From assembly GCF_036711975.1 (NCBI RefSeq), contig NC_091976.1, forward strand, positions 1 through 64,000: a DNA stretch of 64,000 nucleotides. The letters run 5' to 3'. This stretch comes from Onthophagus taurus (taxonomy: Eukaryota; Arthropoda; Insecta; Coleoptera; Scarabaeidae). The position numbers and the translations under genes were made by a program. Numbering within the stretch: position 1 is the stretch's first letter; each line of letters begins with the position of its first letter. This document shows positions 1-9,158 of the stretch, piece after piece. Under the pieces are notes generated by a model, which saw nothing but the letters and a program-made list of their open reading frames with translations, searched no databases and had not been told where the DNA came from.

Positions 1-218
1 ATTACACTGAACATTTATTACACACTTACAAGGACTACACAACTCCGGAATTCTGCCGGCCTTCCAAAATCTTCACCTGTAACCCAGGCAGGTGCCCTAC
101 AGGGTACTACCGTCCGGGCCAGGCGGACCCCGGTTTTTTAACGAGGTGTGCTCCTCGAGCTCAGGTACCTCGGGTTCGCTAAGCCCGTACCCAGTGATCA
201 CACTAGGCCCCTGAGGGG
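1..218 (-). mobile_element. 5' end of a telomeric SART-like retrotransposon (T0), cut by the window edge
   Basis: This 218-bp stretch is the 5' UTR start of a minus-strand element whose body lies left of the window. Bases ~80-218 match the 5' ends of the two complete elements at 8497-8654 and 14538-14691, with the same blocks: a GGTGCTAC-type start, CCCGGTTTTTTAACGAGG, CTCCTCGAGCTCAGG, CGGGTTCGCTAAGCCCG and the terminal CCCCTGAGGGG. It ends at the same junction with AACCC repeats. It is more diverged than the other two copies, and its terminal hairpin (CCCAGTGATCACACTAGG) has an imperfect stem. Bases 1-80 have no counterpart that I can align. Confidence 0.8.
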
Positions 219-1110
219 AACCCAACCCAACCCAACCCAACCCAACCCAACCCAACCCAACCCAACCCAACCCAACCCAACCCAACCCAACCCAACCCAA
301 CCCAACCCAACCCAACCCAACCCAACCCAACCCAACCCAACCCAACCCAACCCAACCCAACCCAACCCAACCCAACCCAACCCAACCCAACCCAACCCAA
401 CCCAACCCAACCCAACCCAACCCAACCCAACCCAACCCAACCCAACCCAACCCAACCCAACCCAACCCAACCCAACCCAACCCAACCCAACCCAACCCAA
501 CCCAACCCAACCCAACCCAACCCAACCCAACCCAACCCAACCCAACCCAACCCAACCCAACCCAACCCAACCCAACCCAACCCAACCCAACCCAACCCAA
601 CCCAACCCAACCCAACCCAACCCAACCCAACCCAACCCAACCCAACCCAACCCAACCCAACCCAACCCAACCCAACCCAACCCAACCCAACCCAACCCAA
701 CCCAACCCAACCCAACCCAACCCAACCCAACCCAACCCAACCCAACCCAACCCAACCCAACCCAACCCAACCCAACCCAACCCAACCCAACCCAACCCAA
801 CCCAACCCAACCCAACCCAACCCAACCCAACCCAACCCAACCCAACCCAACCCAACCCAACCCAACCCAACCCAACCCAACCCAACCCAACCCAACCCAA
901 CCCAACCCAACCCAACCCAACCCAACCCAACCCAACCCAACCCAACCCAACCCAACCCAACCCAACCCAACCCAACCCAACCCAACCCAACCCAACCCAA
1001 CCCAACCCAACCCAACCCAACCCAACCCAACCCAACCCAACCCAACCCAACCCAACCCAACCCAACCCAACCCAACCCAACCCAACCCAACCCAACCCAA
1101 CCCAACCCAA

Positions 1111-1113
<3 letters not shown>
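219..1113. repeat. Telomeric (CCCAA)n / (TTGGG)n array, block 1
   Basis: About 895 bp, or 179 tandem copies, of the pentamer CCCAA without a visible variant unit. The C-rich strand is on + reading away from the left end, as expected for a left-hand telomere. It is bounded on the left by the 5' end of T0 and on the right by a 31-nt poly(T). Every frame is open (PTQPN on one strand, WVGLG on the other) only because the 5-mer contains no stop codon. These long open frames are not genes. Confidence 0.95.
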
Positions 1114-1146
<33 letters not shown>

Positions 1147-1789
1147 GCAGAGGAGGGGAAAATGCGTTGCGCACCCCGGCCTACTGTTGGCGCCTCAGAT
1201 GTTAATTGGAAAACTTCTCTTCAGCCGGGAGTGTGGGACTATTCTAGCCCCGAACTACCCACTAAAAACCCCCCCTCTTTTTTCCATCTCCGGAATCCGC
1301 CGGGAGGCGTTTCTTCGGAGTTGAGTACTTTATGCTACCTCACTTATCGTTCTCGTTATCTCCTCCCCATCATCTCTTCCTCCACGCGTTGCCGGTGTTA
1401 CGATAACAGCAAAACAAAAAATCCCATTACTTTTTGAACAAGTCTTACTTTCTATACGTACCAGGTGGGGGGAGCCATCGTGGCTCCCCCTCCTCTTCTT
1501 GCAGTGGGTTGCATCTTCGGCGTTTGGCTTTGTCTTCCCCCCTCCACACGTCCACGATGTCGACATATAAGAAGGGAGAAAAAAAGAAAACCGTTACTTT
1601 TTGAGAAGATTATTTCTTACCATGCGTACCAGGTGGGGGGAGCCATCGTGACTCCCCCTCCTCTTCTTTCGAGATGTTTTGCTTTCAGCATCTTGTCATT
1701 TTCCTCCCTTCCCTTTGCGCTCTCAAGTTGTCGACACATATGAAGGGAGAAAAAGAGAACCATTACATTTTGAAAGGTTATTTCTTACT
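1114..1789 (-). mobile_element. 5'-truncated telomeric retrotransposon, 3' UTR only (T1)
   Basis: On the minus strand this is a 645-nt 3' UTR plus a 31-nt poly(A) tail (poly(T) 1114-1144), flanked on both sides by CCCAA repeats. The 3' end matches that of element TA after its poly(T): GCGCAGAGGAGG, GGCGCCT, GAGTGTGGGACT and CCCACTAAAAAC occur in the same order. Upstream there are two copies of a ~170-bp module (hairpins at 1467-1490 and 1633-1658) and part of a third at ~1740-1789. No coding sequence remains, so this is a 5'-truncated insertion, typical of target-primed reverse transcription. Confidence 0.85.
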
Positions 1790-2117
1790 AACCCAACCCA
1801 ACCCAACCCAACCCAACCCAACCCAACCCAACCCAACCCGCAACCCAACCCAACCCAACCCGCAACCCAACCCAACCCAACCCGCAACCCAACCCAACCC
1901 AACCCGCAACCCAACCCAACCCAACCCGCAACCCAACCCAACCCAACCCGCAACCCAACCCAACCCAACCCGCAACCCAACCCAACCCAACCCGCAACCC
2001 AACCCAACCCAACCCAACCCAACCCAACCCAACCCAACCCAACCCAACCCAACCCAACCCAACCCAACCCAACCCAACCCAACCCAACCCAACCCAACCC
2101 AACCCAACCCAACCCAA

Positions 2118-2120
<3 letters not shown>
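1790..2120. repeat. Telomeric array, block 2, with 22-bp higher-order repeat
   Basis: Pure CCCAA units at both ends surround a middle section with CCCGCAA variants. The G of each GCAA variant falls at 1840, 1862, 1884, 1906, 1928, 1950, 1972 and 1994, a perfect 22-bp period. The unit is three CCCAA plus one CCCGCAA. The same higher-order unit recurs in the block at 14692-15256. Confidence 0.95.
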
Positions 2121-2152
<32 letters not shown>

Positions 2153-2425
2153 GCGCAGAGGAGGAGAAAATGCTTGATGCACTGAGCCCCGGCCGGAAAT
2201 GGCGCCTATTGTTGAGATAATCTCATCCGACCGAGAGTGTGGGACTCCCTTGACCTCGATGTTGTCCGATACCCACTAAAAACTCCCCCTCTTTCGTCGC
2301 CTTCTCTCGAGCGGAAATGCCCCTTCGGGCTTTATCCATCGCACGAGCGGCGGAACAAAAACAAAACACTTCTCCTGTCTTTTCGTCTCACACTTTATTA
2401 CACGTGGCACTTCTTAACACATACA

Positions 2426-5400
2426 CTACACTACACCCACGCACATTGTCCTCTCTTCTGCCTCTTTCGCACTAATCACCCTTCTCACAAAGCACTCGAT
2501 CTTTTCCCAGTTCTCCTCGCTGTCCAGCATGGTGGCGATCACGTTCCTCGGCGTCAGGTTCTCCCGCAGGTTCGATGTTAGCTGTTGCCTTTCGCTGCTC
2601 CATCTTGGGCATTGGAAAAAAGTATGTTCTGCGTTATCGATCACGTCGCAGTATGGACAGCGGTCACTTTCACTACGTTTATGTATCCATAAATGTTGTC
2701 TGAAGCAGCCGTGTCCTGTAATCAACTGACTGGTGTAATAGTTGATATCACCCCATTTTCTTTGTCTCCAAGTGCATATATCTTTTATTATTTTTTTTGT
2801 CCACGACGCTTTGCCCGTATTCTCATTCCACTTCGATTGCCATTCCTGCATGATGTCTTGTTCCGTTCGATCTCCCGTTCTTTTCAAGATGATAAGTTTG
2901 ATCGGTGGCGTTCCTGTCAAAACCTGCAAAGCCTCCGTAGATGTTGTTCGATAGGCGCTCGATACTCTGAGCAAGATTTTGCGCTGCAGGGTCTCCAATT
3001 TTTTCATTTGTTTTTTAATTTCAATTACGTTCTTCCAGGTTCTACACGCATATAGCAATTGGGAGTAAATAGTACTTGCTATTACTTTCCTTTTCGTCTC
3101 CTTAGGGCCGTGCGTTGATCCCATGATTCTGTACAGGGAGTGGGTGGTTTTTTCTGCCTTTCCAACCGCAGCATCAACATGGTGTCCCCATTTCAGGTCT
3201 CTGCCAATAAAGACGCCCAAATACTTTACCGCCTTTTGTGTGGTAATTGTTGTTCGGCCTACCTGGATGTTTACTTCGCCTCCGTGTTTTCTACTTTTAA
3301 GTAGAACTGCTTCTGTTTTATCTTCGGCAATTTGTAGACCCTTACTTTCTATCTTGAGTATGATGTTCTTTATGGCTTTCTCCGCTGTTTCTATCAGTCT
3401 ATCCACGTTTTCTTCGGCAACCGCTACAGCCAGATCATCGGCATATGCAATCTTTTTGACATTATTATCTTCTTCATCGTTTAAGACATCATCGAAAAGT
3501 GCGTTCCATAGGATGGGCCCCAATATGGATCCCTGTGGAACTCCCCCATAGATAGCGTATTTATTACCCTCATATGTTAAAAATCTTTCACTAAGATATT
3601 CTGTGATTATATTTATCAGATATATAGATATTTTCTTCCTTTCTAGGCATTTAATTATTTCATTCCAAGAGACCGATCCAAACGCATTTTTAACGTCAAG
3701 AGTAACCAGAATACATTTCTTCTTTTTCCCTCTTCTGAATTTCTCACAACTCTTTGCTACATTCAGTACTGCTTCGATTGCGGACTCAGTGGATAGTCCT
3801 TTTCTGAAGCCGTATTGGTTTTCTGAGAATCCGCCCTTATCTTCTATCTCCTTCTCCAGCCTCTCTCTAATCAGTGCCTCATACAATTTGCCATATGTGT
3901 CCAACATACACAATGGTCGATATTTTTTGTCATGACTAGGTTGACTTCCTGGTTTTTCGATTAGAACCAGCCTTCCCTCCCTCCAGATCTTGGGAAACAT
4001 ATTGTCTTTCATTAATTTATTGAAAATATCGGCAAGGATCTTGGGCTCCGCATTCACGACGTCCTTAATCATTTCAGCTGTTATAGAATCTTTACCTGGG
4101 GCTTTGCGGTTTTTCATTCTAGCGACTAAACAAGTTATTTCCTCTGCTGATGTTTCTTTTATTCCCTGCAAGCTCTTTTCTCTAGCATTGTTTCTCTGTG
4201 CGTTTTCTTTTCTTCCAGGGAAAAGCTTTTCAATAATGCCCCTTACTTCTTCCTTATCTAGTTGTATAGGAGTTATGTTTCTTGTTCTTTTCAGGACAAT
4301 CTTGTAAGCGTCCCCCCAAGTATCATCATTCAGTTCTTCACACAGTTTTGTCCATGCTACTTTCTTTGCCTTCTTAATAGTTTTTTTGAGATCTTTCTTT
4401 GCTATTTCGTATTCCTTTTTTAGCCCTTCCCACTCTTCCATGCTGCCTTTCTTTCTCCCTCTTGTTAATTTCCTTCTGCATGCAGTTGCTCTCACTTTTA
4501 CATTCTTTACCGCCTCGGTCCACCAATATACCTTCCCAGAAAATCTGTTCCCCTCTCTCTTCGGTCCATAGATTTTATTGCAAACTGTCGTGGTAATTTC
4601 AACCAGTTGTTCGGGTGTTGCATTGTTTACAGTTCGCATCGTTTTACTAAATTCCATTCGAAAGTCATTTACGCGTTGCTCTTTTCTTCTCCATCTCTTT
4701 TCACATTTTACCCTGTTTGCCATCTGTTGTCCCTTAGTTTCAATCGTCATGAATATATTGGCGTGGTCACTAAGATTTTCTTCTGTGGATACTTCGAAAT
4801 CAGTTATTCTAACATTTTTTCCCGTACTATACATTGCTACATCTATATACGATGCTTGCTCACCCCTCCTCCATGTCGGCTCAGTGCCCTCGTTGGCGGC
4901 TACAAGACCCCGTTCTGCCATCCACATCGTAAGGATTTTGCCCCTCTTATCTTCAGCCGGTGCTCCCCATGCTGGGGATTTGGCATTGAAGTCGCCTGCT
5001 ATAACGGCGTTTGCTTCGGCCATTTGATCTAGGGTTTTTGTGATTTCCTCTAATTTTTCTTCGAATGCTGCTATGCATTCGTTTGGTGACAGATAACATC
5101 CCATCAGCAGTCCGATGCTGGTTTTTAGTGCTACGAAGCCCTCTCCATGTTTTTCTGCATTTACACGTATTTTTGAACTCATAATTTTCATTGCAACGTC
5201 TTTGTTACCATTGCTGATCCATCCCCCTCCTTCTATCTTTTTTCTGTTTGGCTCCGATGTTATGAGTATATCTACTCCTCTTCTTTTGGCTGCCTCTTCC
5301 ATCAGGTTCATGGCCTCCACTCTACGGTTTGCGTTCGTTTGCATTATCATATGTTTATTTGTCACAACTTTCTGTCTCGTACCCCCTCTGTTCGACCTCC

Positions 5401-5434
5401 GATTTCTTGACGTTTTCTTATTGATGCTGCCCAT
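2426..5434 (-). CDS. TA ORF2: endonuclease / reverse transcriptase of telomeric retrotransposon
   Basis: Encodes about 1002 residues from the ATG at 5434, nearly the same length as TB ORF2 (999). The frame is open from 5515, but 5434 is preferred because its context (CGAAATGGGCAGCAT) matches the TB start (CGAAATGGATAGCAT). It lies 10 nt after the ORF1 stop TAA (5447-5445), suggesting reinitiation. The N-terminal third is an APE-type endonuclease with SEPN, GDFNAKSPAWG, SYIDVAMYS and LSDHANI motifs. The centre is a reverse transcriptase with GFRKGLSTESA, LDVKNAFGSVSW, GVPQGSILGP and catalytic YADD near residue 662. A CX2C...H...C finger (CPYC...H...C) lies near residue 925. The expected role is cutting TTGGG repeats and target-primed reverse transcription. 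Confidence 0.9.
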   Translation of the reverse strand: MGSINKKTSRNRRSNRGGTRQKVVTNKHMIMQTNANRRVEAMNLMEEAAKRRGVDILITSEPNRKKIEGGGWISNGNKDVAMKIMSSKIRVNAEKHGEGFVALKTSIGLLMGCYLSPNECIAAFEEKLEEITKTLDQMAEANAVIAGDFNAKSPAWGAPAEDKRGKILTMWMAERGLVAANEGTEPTWRRGEQASYIDVAMYSTGKNVRITDFEVSTEENLSDHANIFMTIETKGQQMANRVKCEKRWRRKEQRVNDFRMEFSKTMRTVNNATPEQLVEITTTVCNKIYGPKREGNRFSGKVYWWTEAVKNVKVRATACRRKLTRGRKKGSMEEWEGLKKEYEIAKKDLKKTIKKAKKVAWTKLCEELNDDTWGDAYKIVLKRTRNITPIQLDKEEVRGIIEKLFPGRKENAQRNNAREKSLQGIKETSAEEITCLVARMKNRKAPGKDSITAEMIKDVVNAEPKILADIFNKLMKDNMFPKIWREGRLVLIEKPGSQPSHDKKYRPLCMLDTYGKLYEALIRERLEKEIEDKGGFSENQYGFRKGLSTESAIEAVLNVAKSCEKFRRGKKKKCILVTLDVKNAFGSVSWNEIIKCLERKKISIYLINIITEYLSERFLTYEGNKYAIYGGVPQGSILGPILWNALFDDVLNDEEDNNVKKIAYADDLAVAVAEENVDRLIETAEKAIKNIILKIESKGLQIAEDKTEAVLLKSRKHGGEVNIQVGRTTITTQKAVKYLGVFIGRDLKWGHHVDAAVGKAEKTTHSLYRIMGSTHGPKETKRKVIASTIYSQLLYACRTWKNVIEIKKQMKKLETLQRKILLRVSSAYRTTSTEALQVLTGTPPIKLIILKRTGDRTEQDIMQEWQSKWNENTGKASWTKKIIKDICTWRQRKWGDINYYTSQLITGHGCFRQHLWIHKRSESDRCPYCDVIDNAEHTFFQCPRWSSERQQLTSNLRENLTPRNVIATMLDSEENWEKIECFVRRVISAKEAEERTMCVGVV

Positions 5435-5444
5435 TTCGAGATTT

Positions 5445-7886
5445 TTAGTGTCGGTCTTGGGGACTCCCCGCGTCCCTTCCCTTCCCTTTTCCTTCTTTTT
5501 TCTTCTTTTTGACAACCTTAAACTCTACCTCTGTGACCATTGTCTCTTTACTTTGTCCCGACGTCATCTGCCCCGTGTTTTCCCTCTTCTTTACTGTTTT
5601 ATATTCTTCGATATTCGTCTCTTTGTCTTCCTTCTGTGCCTTCGTATCTATCTCTGCCGCACCTCTCTCTTCGCTTGTAGCAGTTTGTTCGACCTCCATT
5701 TGCGAGTCCTCGCTCGACGACTCGCTTTCTTTTCTTTCGTCGCTCTTAGTTCGTTGTTGTTCGTTGACTTTATCGGTCTCTTTAACCTCTTTCGTCACCA
5801 CAGCCTTACCCATACCTCTACTTTCTCTCAGTTTAGCTACGTAAATCGGACATTGCCCCGTCGCCGCCCTGTGTCCCACCTTACTACAGTCTGGGCACTT
5901 GGCTTCGTTGGGACATCCCCTGGTCTGGTGTCCTTCTTCACCGCAATTATAACACCAGCCTCTCCGGTCTTTTCCTTTACAATCTTTCGCCAGGTGCAAG
6001 GGGGACCAGCACTTCAGACACTTTTTCACAGGTGTTCTCTCTTCTACTTGGCACAGAGCCAGGCCTACTCTTACTCTTTTCTTTCTTAATAACGTCTCGG
6101 CGTCTTCCCTCGCCATGTCGACGGTCACCGCCCTCATACTACCGGCGTACGGCCTCATGTTACTCACGGAGACATCCATGTCTTTTCCAAGCGCATTTTT
6201 GATGGCTTGCAACACTTCCTGCGCCTCGGTAGCAGTCGTCATCCCCTTGATATTTATGGTTTTCCTTCTCTGATCCCTCGTTCCTACCTCCGTGACGCTC
6301 TGCCCCTCACGCGCAGCCAGTATTTTTTGCACTTCTGCAGTCCCCGTTTTATCCCTTCTCGTGGTAATCAGAACGCGCCCGTCTCTAGTCTTTCTAATAC
6401 CCTCGATTAGTTCGATTTCTTTCCTTCCGTTCATCGCTTCTTTTATTCCCATGACGGCTTCCTCGTATGACATCGTCTTGTTTTCCACTATCAGTGCGTA
6501 GGTGTTTCTCGTGTCGATGTTTTTGCTTCTCCCTGTCTCACTTTCTATTTTCTGTTCCTCTTGTCTCTTGGCCAGTGTCGTGTATATGACCACTCTTACG
6601 CCCATCGGTCTAAAGATTATTTCCACCATTGTGCGGAGGGCTTTCAGCGTCATCCCTTTCAGGTGATGCAGGGCAATGTCTTTCACATCTTTGATGTTCT
6701 CCCTGACTCTGGCCAAGTTCGTCCAAGTATCGAGCCCGGACGTACCCGCGTTGATCTTTATGACCCTTTCGGACCTTTCCCGCTCCTCTCCTTTTACTTT
6801 TATTCGGGTCGACATCTCTATCTCCTCATACTCTCCGCCTAATTCCTCCAGCACCGGGTACGTCCTCTTGAAGTGCGCCTGAACACTTTTCTCCATGGCG
6901 ACGTCGTCTGGCTCGACCATGACGACTTTCGTCGTCGCTAATTTATCCCACACGGGGTTTCCCTCCTTTATCGAGGTTGTTCTGAAATCAGAATCCTCCC
7001 ACTTCAGGTCCGCGGTTTCTAACCAATCCGAATATCGCATCGCCTTTTCTATCTTAAGCCTGTCATTCTGTTTCCTAAGGCTTTCTACTTCTTCTACCGA
7101 CTGTGTCTGGGTAGCGATCTCCCTCGTCTCCCTCTTCTCCGTTTCCTCTCTTTTCCTGCTCGGCAGTTCCGTCTTACTCTCTAGCCACTCTTTTATATTC
7201 TGCTTCTTGAGCACTTCGGCCTCTCTCTGTAAGTTTTGAATTATGGCTTTTATTTCTCGCTTAGTGTTTCTGTCTTTGTTTTGCTCGAGCTCTTCTATAA
7301 GGCCAAGAATCGCCTTTATCGTAGTGCTCAGGAGTTTCGGCTCTTCGGTTTCGGCTTCAGCCGCTTCCCCGCTGTCGTCTCTCTGCATCCTCTTCCGCTT
7401 TGTAATGCCGCTATCAATAGACCAGCTTCTTATCCTCGCCGGCGTCTGACTTTCGAGGTCCACCATTGCCGGAAATACCAGGCCGCCGGGTAACATCATC
7501 TTCTCCTTGTCTGTCGGAACTTCTTCCACCGATACGAAGGTCTGGTCCAGGTCTTCGACTTCGGATCTACTCGACTTCATCACCTTCTCTGGTTGTGGTA
7601 GTGGTGGTGACCTCGATACCATCGAGCTCCTTCCAAAGATCGCCGTCTCTTGCTCTTTATCTCGGCTCTCAAGGCTCTGTGCGGATCTAATTTCTGTGCG
7701 ATCGCGCGGAATGAGTGAGCTTCTCCTGAAGATGTTAATCTCATCTTCCTTACCCTGGCTAGCAGGGTCTCGTAAGGTTTGTTGGTCTTTGTAAACGCGC
7801 AGAGTCGACCGGTCTCCACGTGTAGGGCACGGCGCTGCTTGGCCGGTGCCCCCATCCGAGGCTTTGTCTTCTTTTGACATTACCAT
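5445..7886 (-). CDS. TA ORF1: Gag-like RNA-binding protein of telomeric retrotransposon
   Basis: 813 residues. Three C-terminal zinc knuckles occupy residues ~618-678: CLKCWSPLHLAKDC, CYNCGEEGHQTRGC and CPDCSKVGHRAATGQC (CX2CX4HX4C twice, then CX2CX4HX6C), as in R1/TRAS/SART ORF1 proteins. A short motif RIRSWSIDSG (residues 151-160), followed by a basic run KRKR, is shared with TB ORF1 and could be a nuclear-targeting or interaction signal (inference). The tail is highly charged (E/K-rich). The family role is packaging the element RNA and, for telomeric members, directing it to telomeres. There are two in-frame ATGs at 7886 and 7880. The 30-40 nt upstream (TGGAGG, GCCTACC, CCCCGTTTT, CCGGCAG) are conserved with TB, so the start region is functional. 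Confidence 0.9.
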   Translation of the reverse strand: MVMSKEDKASDGGTGQAAPCPTRGDRSTLRVYKDQQTLRDPASQGKEDEINIFRRSSLIPRDRTEIRSAQSLESRDKEQETAIFGRSSMVSRSPPLPQPEKVMKSSRSEVEDLDQTFVSVEEVPTDKEKMMLPGGLVFPAMVDLESQTPARIRSWSIDSGITKRKRMQRDDSGEAAEAETEEPKLLSTTIKAILGLIEELEQNKDRNTKREIKAIIQNLQREAEVLKKQNIKEWLESKTELPSRKREETEKRETREIATQTQSVEEVESLRKQNDRLKIEKAMRYSDWLETADLKWEDSDFRTTSIKEGNPVWDKLATTKVVMVEPDDVAMEKSVQAHFKRTYPVLEELGGEYEEIEMSTRIKVKGEERERSERVIKINAGTSGLDTWTNLARVRENIKDVKDIALHHLKGMTLKALRTMVEIIFRPMGVRVVIYTTLAKRQEEQKIESETGRSKNIDTRNTYALIVENKTMSYEEAVMGIKEAMNGRKEIELIEGIRKTRDGRVLITTRRDKTGTAEVQKILAAREGQSVTEVGTRDQRRKTINIKGMTTATEAQEVLQAIKNALGKDMDVSVSNMRPYAGSMRAVTVDMAREDAETLLRKKRVRVGLALCQVEERTPVKKCLKCWSPLHLAKDCKGKDRRGWCYNCGEEGHQTRGCPNEAKCPDCSKVGHRAATGQCPIYVAKLRESRGMGKAVVTKEVKETDKVNEQQRTKSDERKESESSSEDSQMEVEQTATSEERGAAEIDTKAQKEDKETNIEEYKTVKKRENTGQMTSGQSKETMVTEVEFKVVKKKKKEGKGKGRDAGSPQDRH

Positions 7887-8654
7887 TTTTGGAGGCTATA
7901 TGGGGCCTACCATTCCCCCCGTTTTGACTGCCGGCAGTTACGAGGTGATTACATCGGAATAACCAGAGCCTCGCCGACCCCTACATTTCTTCAGGGCGTA
8001 GCAATCTCGAGCGACAAACACATTGACATAAACAGACATTGAAACATTGATAACATCGGGGACAAGGTTAACTCTATTTTCCTTCTCTTTCTGAATTTCT
8101 CGTATTCTCCAAAGTTCTCCCCTGTATGCCCTTCTTGTACCTTCTCTTCGTGTTTCCAGGGTATTATATTCCATTCTCCGATAAGGATGGATCACAAAAC
8201 AAAAACAAAGAAATCCACATCAATTTAAGAAGACTTTAACTGGTCAAACGTACCCGGTCGAGGGGGGTCTAGGTGCCCCCCTCCGTCTTGTTGATCCGCT
8301 CTCGTCCCAGTCGAGGGGGCTTAGATGCCCCCTTTCTCCTTGTTGGTCCATCCTTCTTTTGGGTCGGGGCCAAGAAAAATAAATCATATCATTTTTAGAA
8401 AGCTTTCACTTACCAAACATACCCGGTCGAGGGGGCCTAAGTGCCCCCTTTCTTCTTGTCGATCCGTCCTCGTTTCGGTTCTCCTCCTTGTACTCTCCTC
8501 CTTCACCTGTATCCCTGGCAAGGGGCCCCTTGTGGGGTGCTACCGGCCGGGCCAGCCGGACCCCAGTTTTTTAGCGAGGTATGCTCCTCGAGCTCAGGCG
8601 GCCTCGGGTTCGCTAAGCCCGTACCCAGTGACTCCTCACTGGGCCCCTGAGGGG
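7887..8654 (-). promoter_or_regulatory. TA 5' UTR / internal promoter region with terminal structured module
   Basis: The last ~130 bp (8531-8654) are almost identical to the TB 5' end at 14567-14691. They contain a perfect 8-bp hairpin stem (CCCAGTGA/TCACTGGG, 8619-8640), the stem CGGGTT...AAGCCCG and the self-complementary terminus CCCCTGAGGGG. Further in are three hairpin units of the form TACCCGG-TCGAGGGGG-loop-CCCCC at 8260-8283, 8312-8333 and 8429-8450, with A/T-rich spacers. In TB and T1 the same unit type sits in the 3' UTR instead. LINE 5' UTRs carry the internal promoter, so one is expected here, but no promoter motif was identified. Confidence 0.7.
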
Positions 8655-8729
8655 AACCCAACCCAACCCAACCCAACCCAACCCAACCCAACCCAACCCA
8701 ACCCAACCCAACCCAACCCAACCCAACCC
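8655..8729. repeat. Short telomeric (CCCAA)15 block 3 between elements TA and TB
   Basis: 75 bp of CCCAA units separate the 5' end of TA from the poly(T) of TB. The short spacer shows TA inserted close to, or into the repeats left beside, TB. Confidence 0.95.
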
Positions 8730-8742
8730 TTTTTTTTTTTTT

Positions 8743-9158
8743 CCCCCTCTTTCTTCGCCCTCTCCTGTGCGGAAACTACCCCTTCGGGCTTTGACCATCA
8801 CACAGGCGGCGGTATACAAAACAATAATTCTTCTGCTTCTTGTTCCCCGTGGCCTCACTCGCACTCTGTCTCTCTGCTTCCAGGATAATGGATATTTCCG
8901 AGGGTGAACCATCCCTTGCAACACGTCCATGCATTTAAACAAATTATTCCATCACTTTTTGAAATATAAATTTTTTATAGCATACCTGGGAGAGGGGGCT
9001 ACGCCCCCTTCTTTTCTTCTTCTTCCGTTGTCCTACTATTGGAATGCTGCTGTAGCCCCGATCACTCGGCTCCGTCCATGTAAGTAAACAAATAAATTCC
9101 CTAACTTTTTGAATTATTATATATTACTACTCGTACCTGGATGCGGGGCAGGACATGC
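8743..9158 (-). other. TB 3' UTR with repeated hairpin modules
   Basis: Starts (minus-strand 3' end) with CCCCCTCTTTCTTCGCC and the stem-loop ACCCCTTCGGGCT, aligned with TA 2285-2335. Two copies of a module follow, each an A/T-rich stretch with ACTTTTTGAA and then TACCTGG plus a GC hairpin (8993-9009 and 9143-9167). The second hairpin overlaps the end of ORF2. These modules correspond to those in T1 (1440-1789) and in the TA 5' UTR. Confidence 0.75.

Larger units (their letters stand above)
2121..8654 (-). mobile_element. Complete telomere-specific SART/TRAS-like non-LTR retrotransposon (TA)
   Basis: A 6.53-kb element on the minus strand: 5' UTR (7887-8654), ORF1 (5445-7886), ORF2 (2426-5434), 3' UTR (2152-2425) and a 31-nt poly(A). 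Both flanks are CCCAA repeats. The 5' junction is GGGTT before CCCCTCAGGGG and the 3' junction is poly(A) before GGGTT, so insertion is between TT and GGG of the telomeric unit. The ORF order and domains are those of the R1 superfamily. Known telomeric members are TRAS and SART of Bombyx and SARTTc of Tribolium. Poly(A) faces the chromosome end, the orientation I recall for SART rather than TRAS. Both ORFs are open, so the copy could be active. The SART versus TRAS assignment is inference. Confidence 0.9.

Noticed and set aside
97-1174. Long open frames of WVGLG and PTQPN repeats
   Set aside because: They exist only because the TTGGG pentamer has no stop codon in any frame; the same holds at 1674-2185, 8503-8721 and 14414-15273.
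1838-1998. Regularly spaced repeats that could suggest a CRISPR array
   Set aside because: The unit is a telomeric higher-order repeat with no unique spacers, in a eukaryotic sequence. The same holds for 14745-15256 and the 155-bp array at 17130-17780.
2529-5032. Plus-strand open frames across the TA element
   Set aside because: They are antisense shadows of ORF2 and ORF1, which carry all domain motifs on the minus strand. The same applies to plus-strand frames over TB (9109-14135) and BEL (28427-30254).
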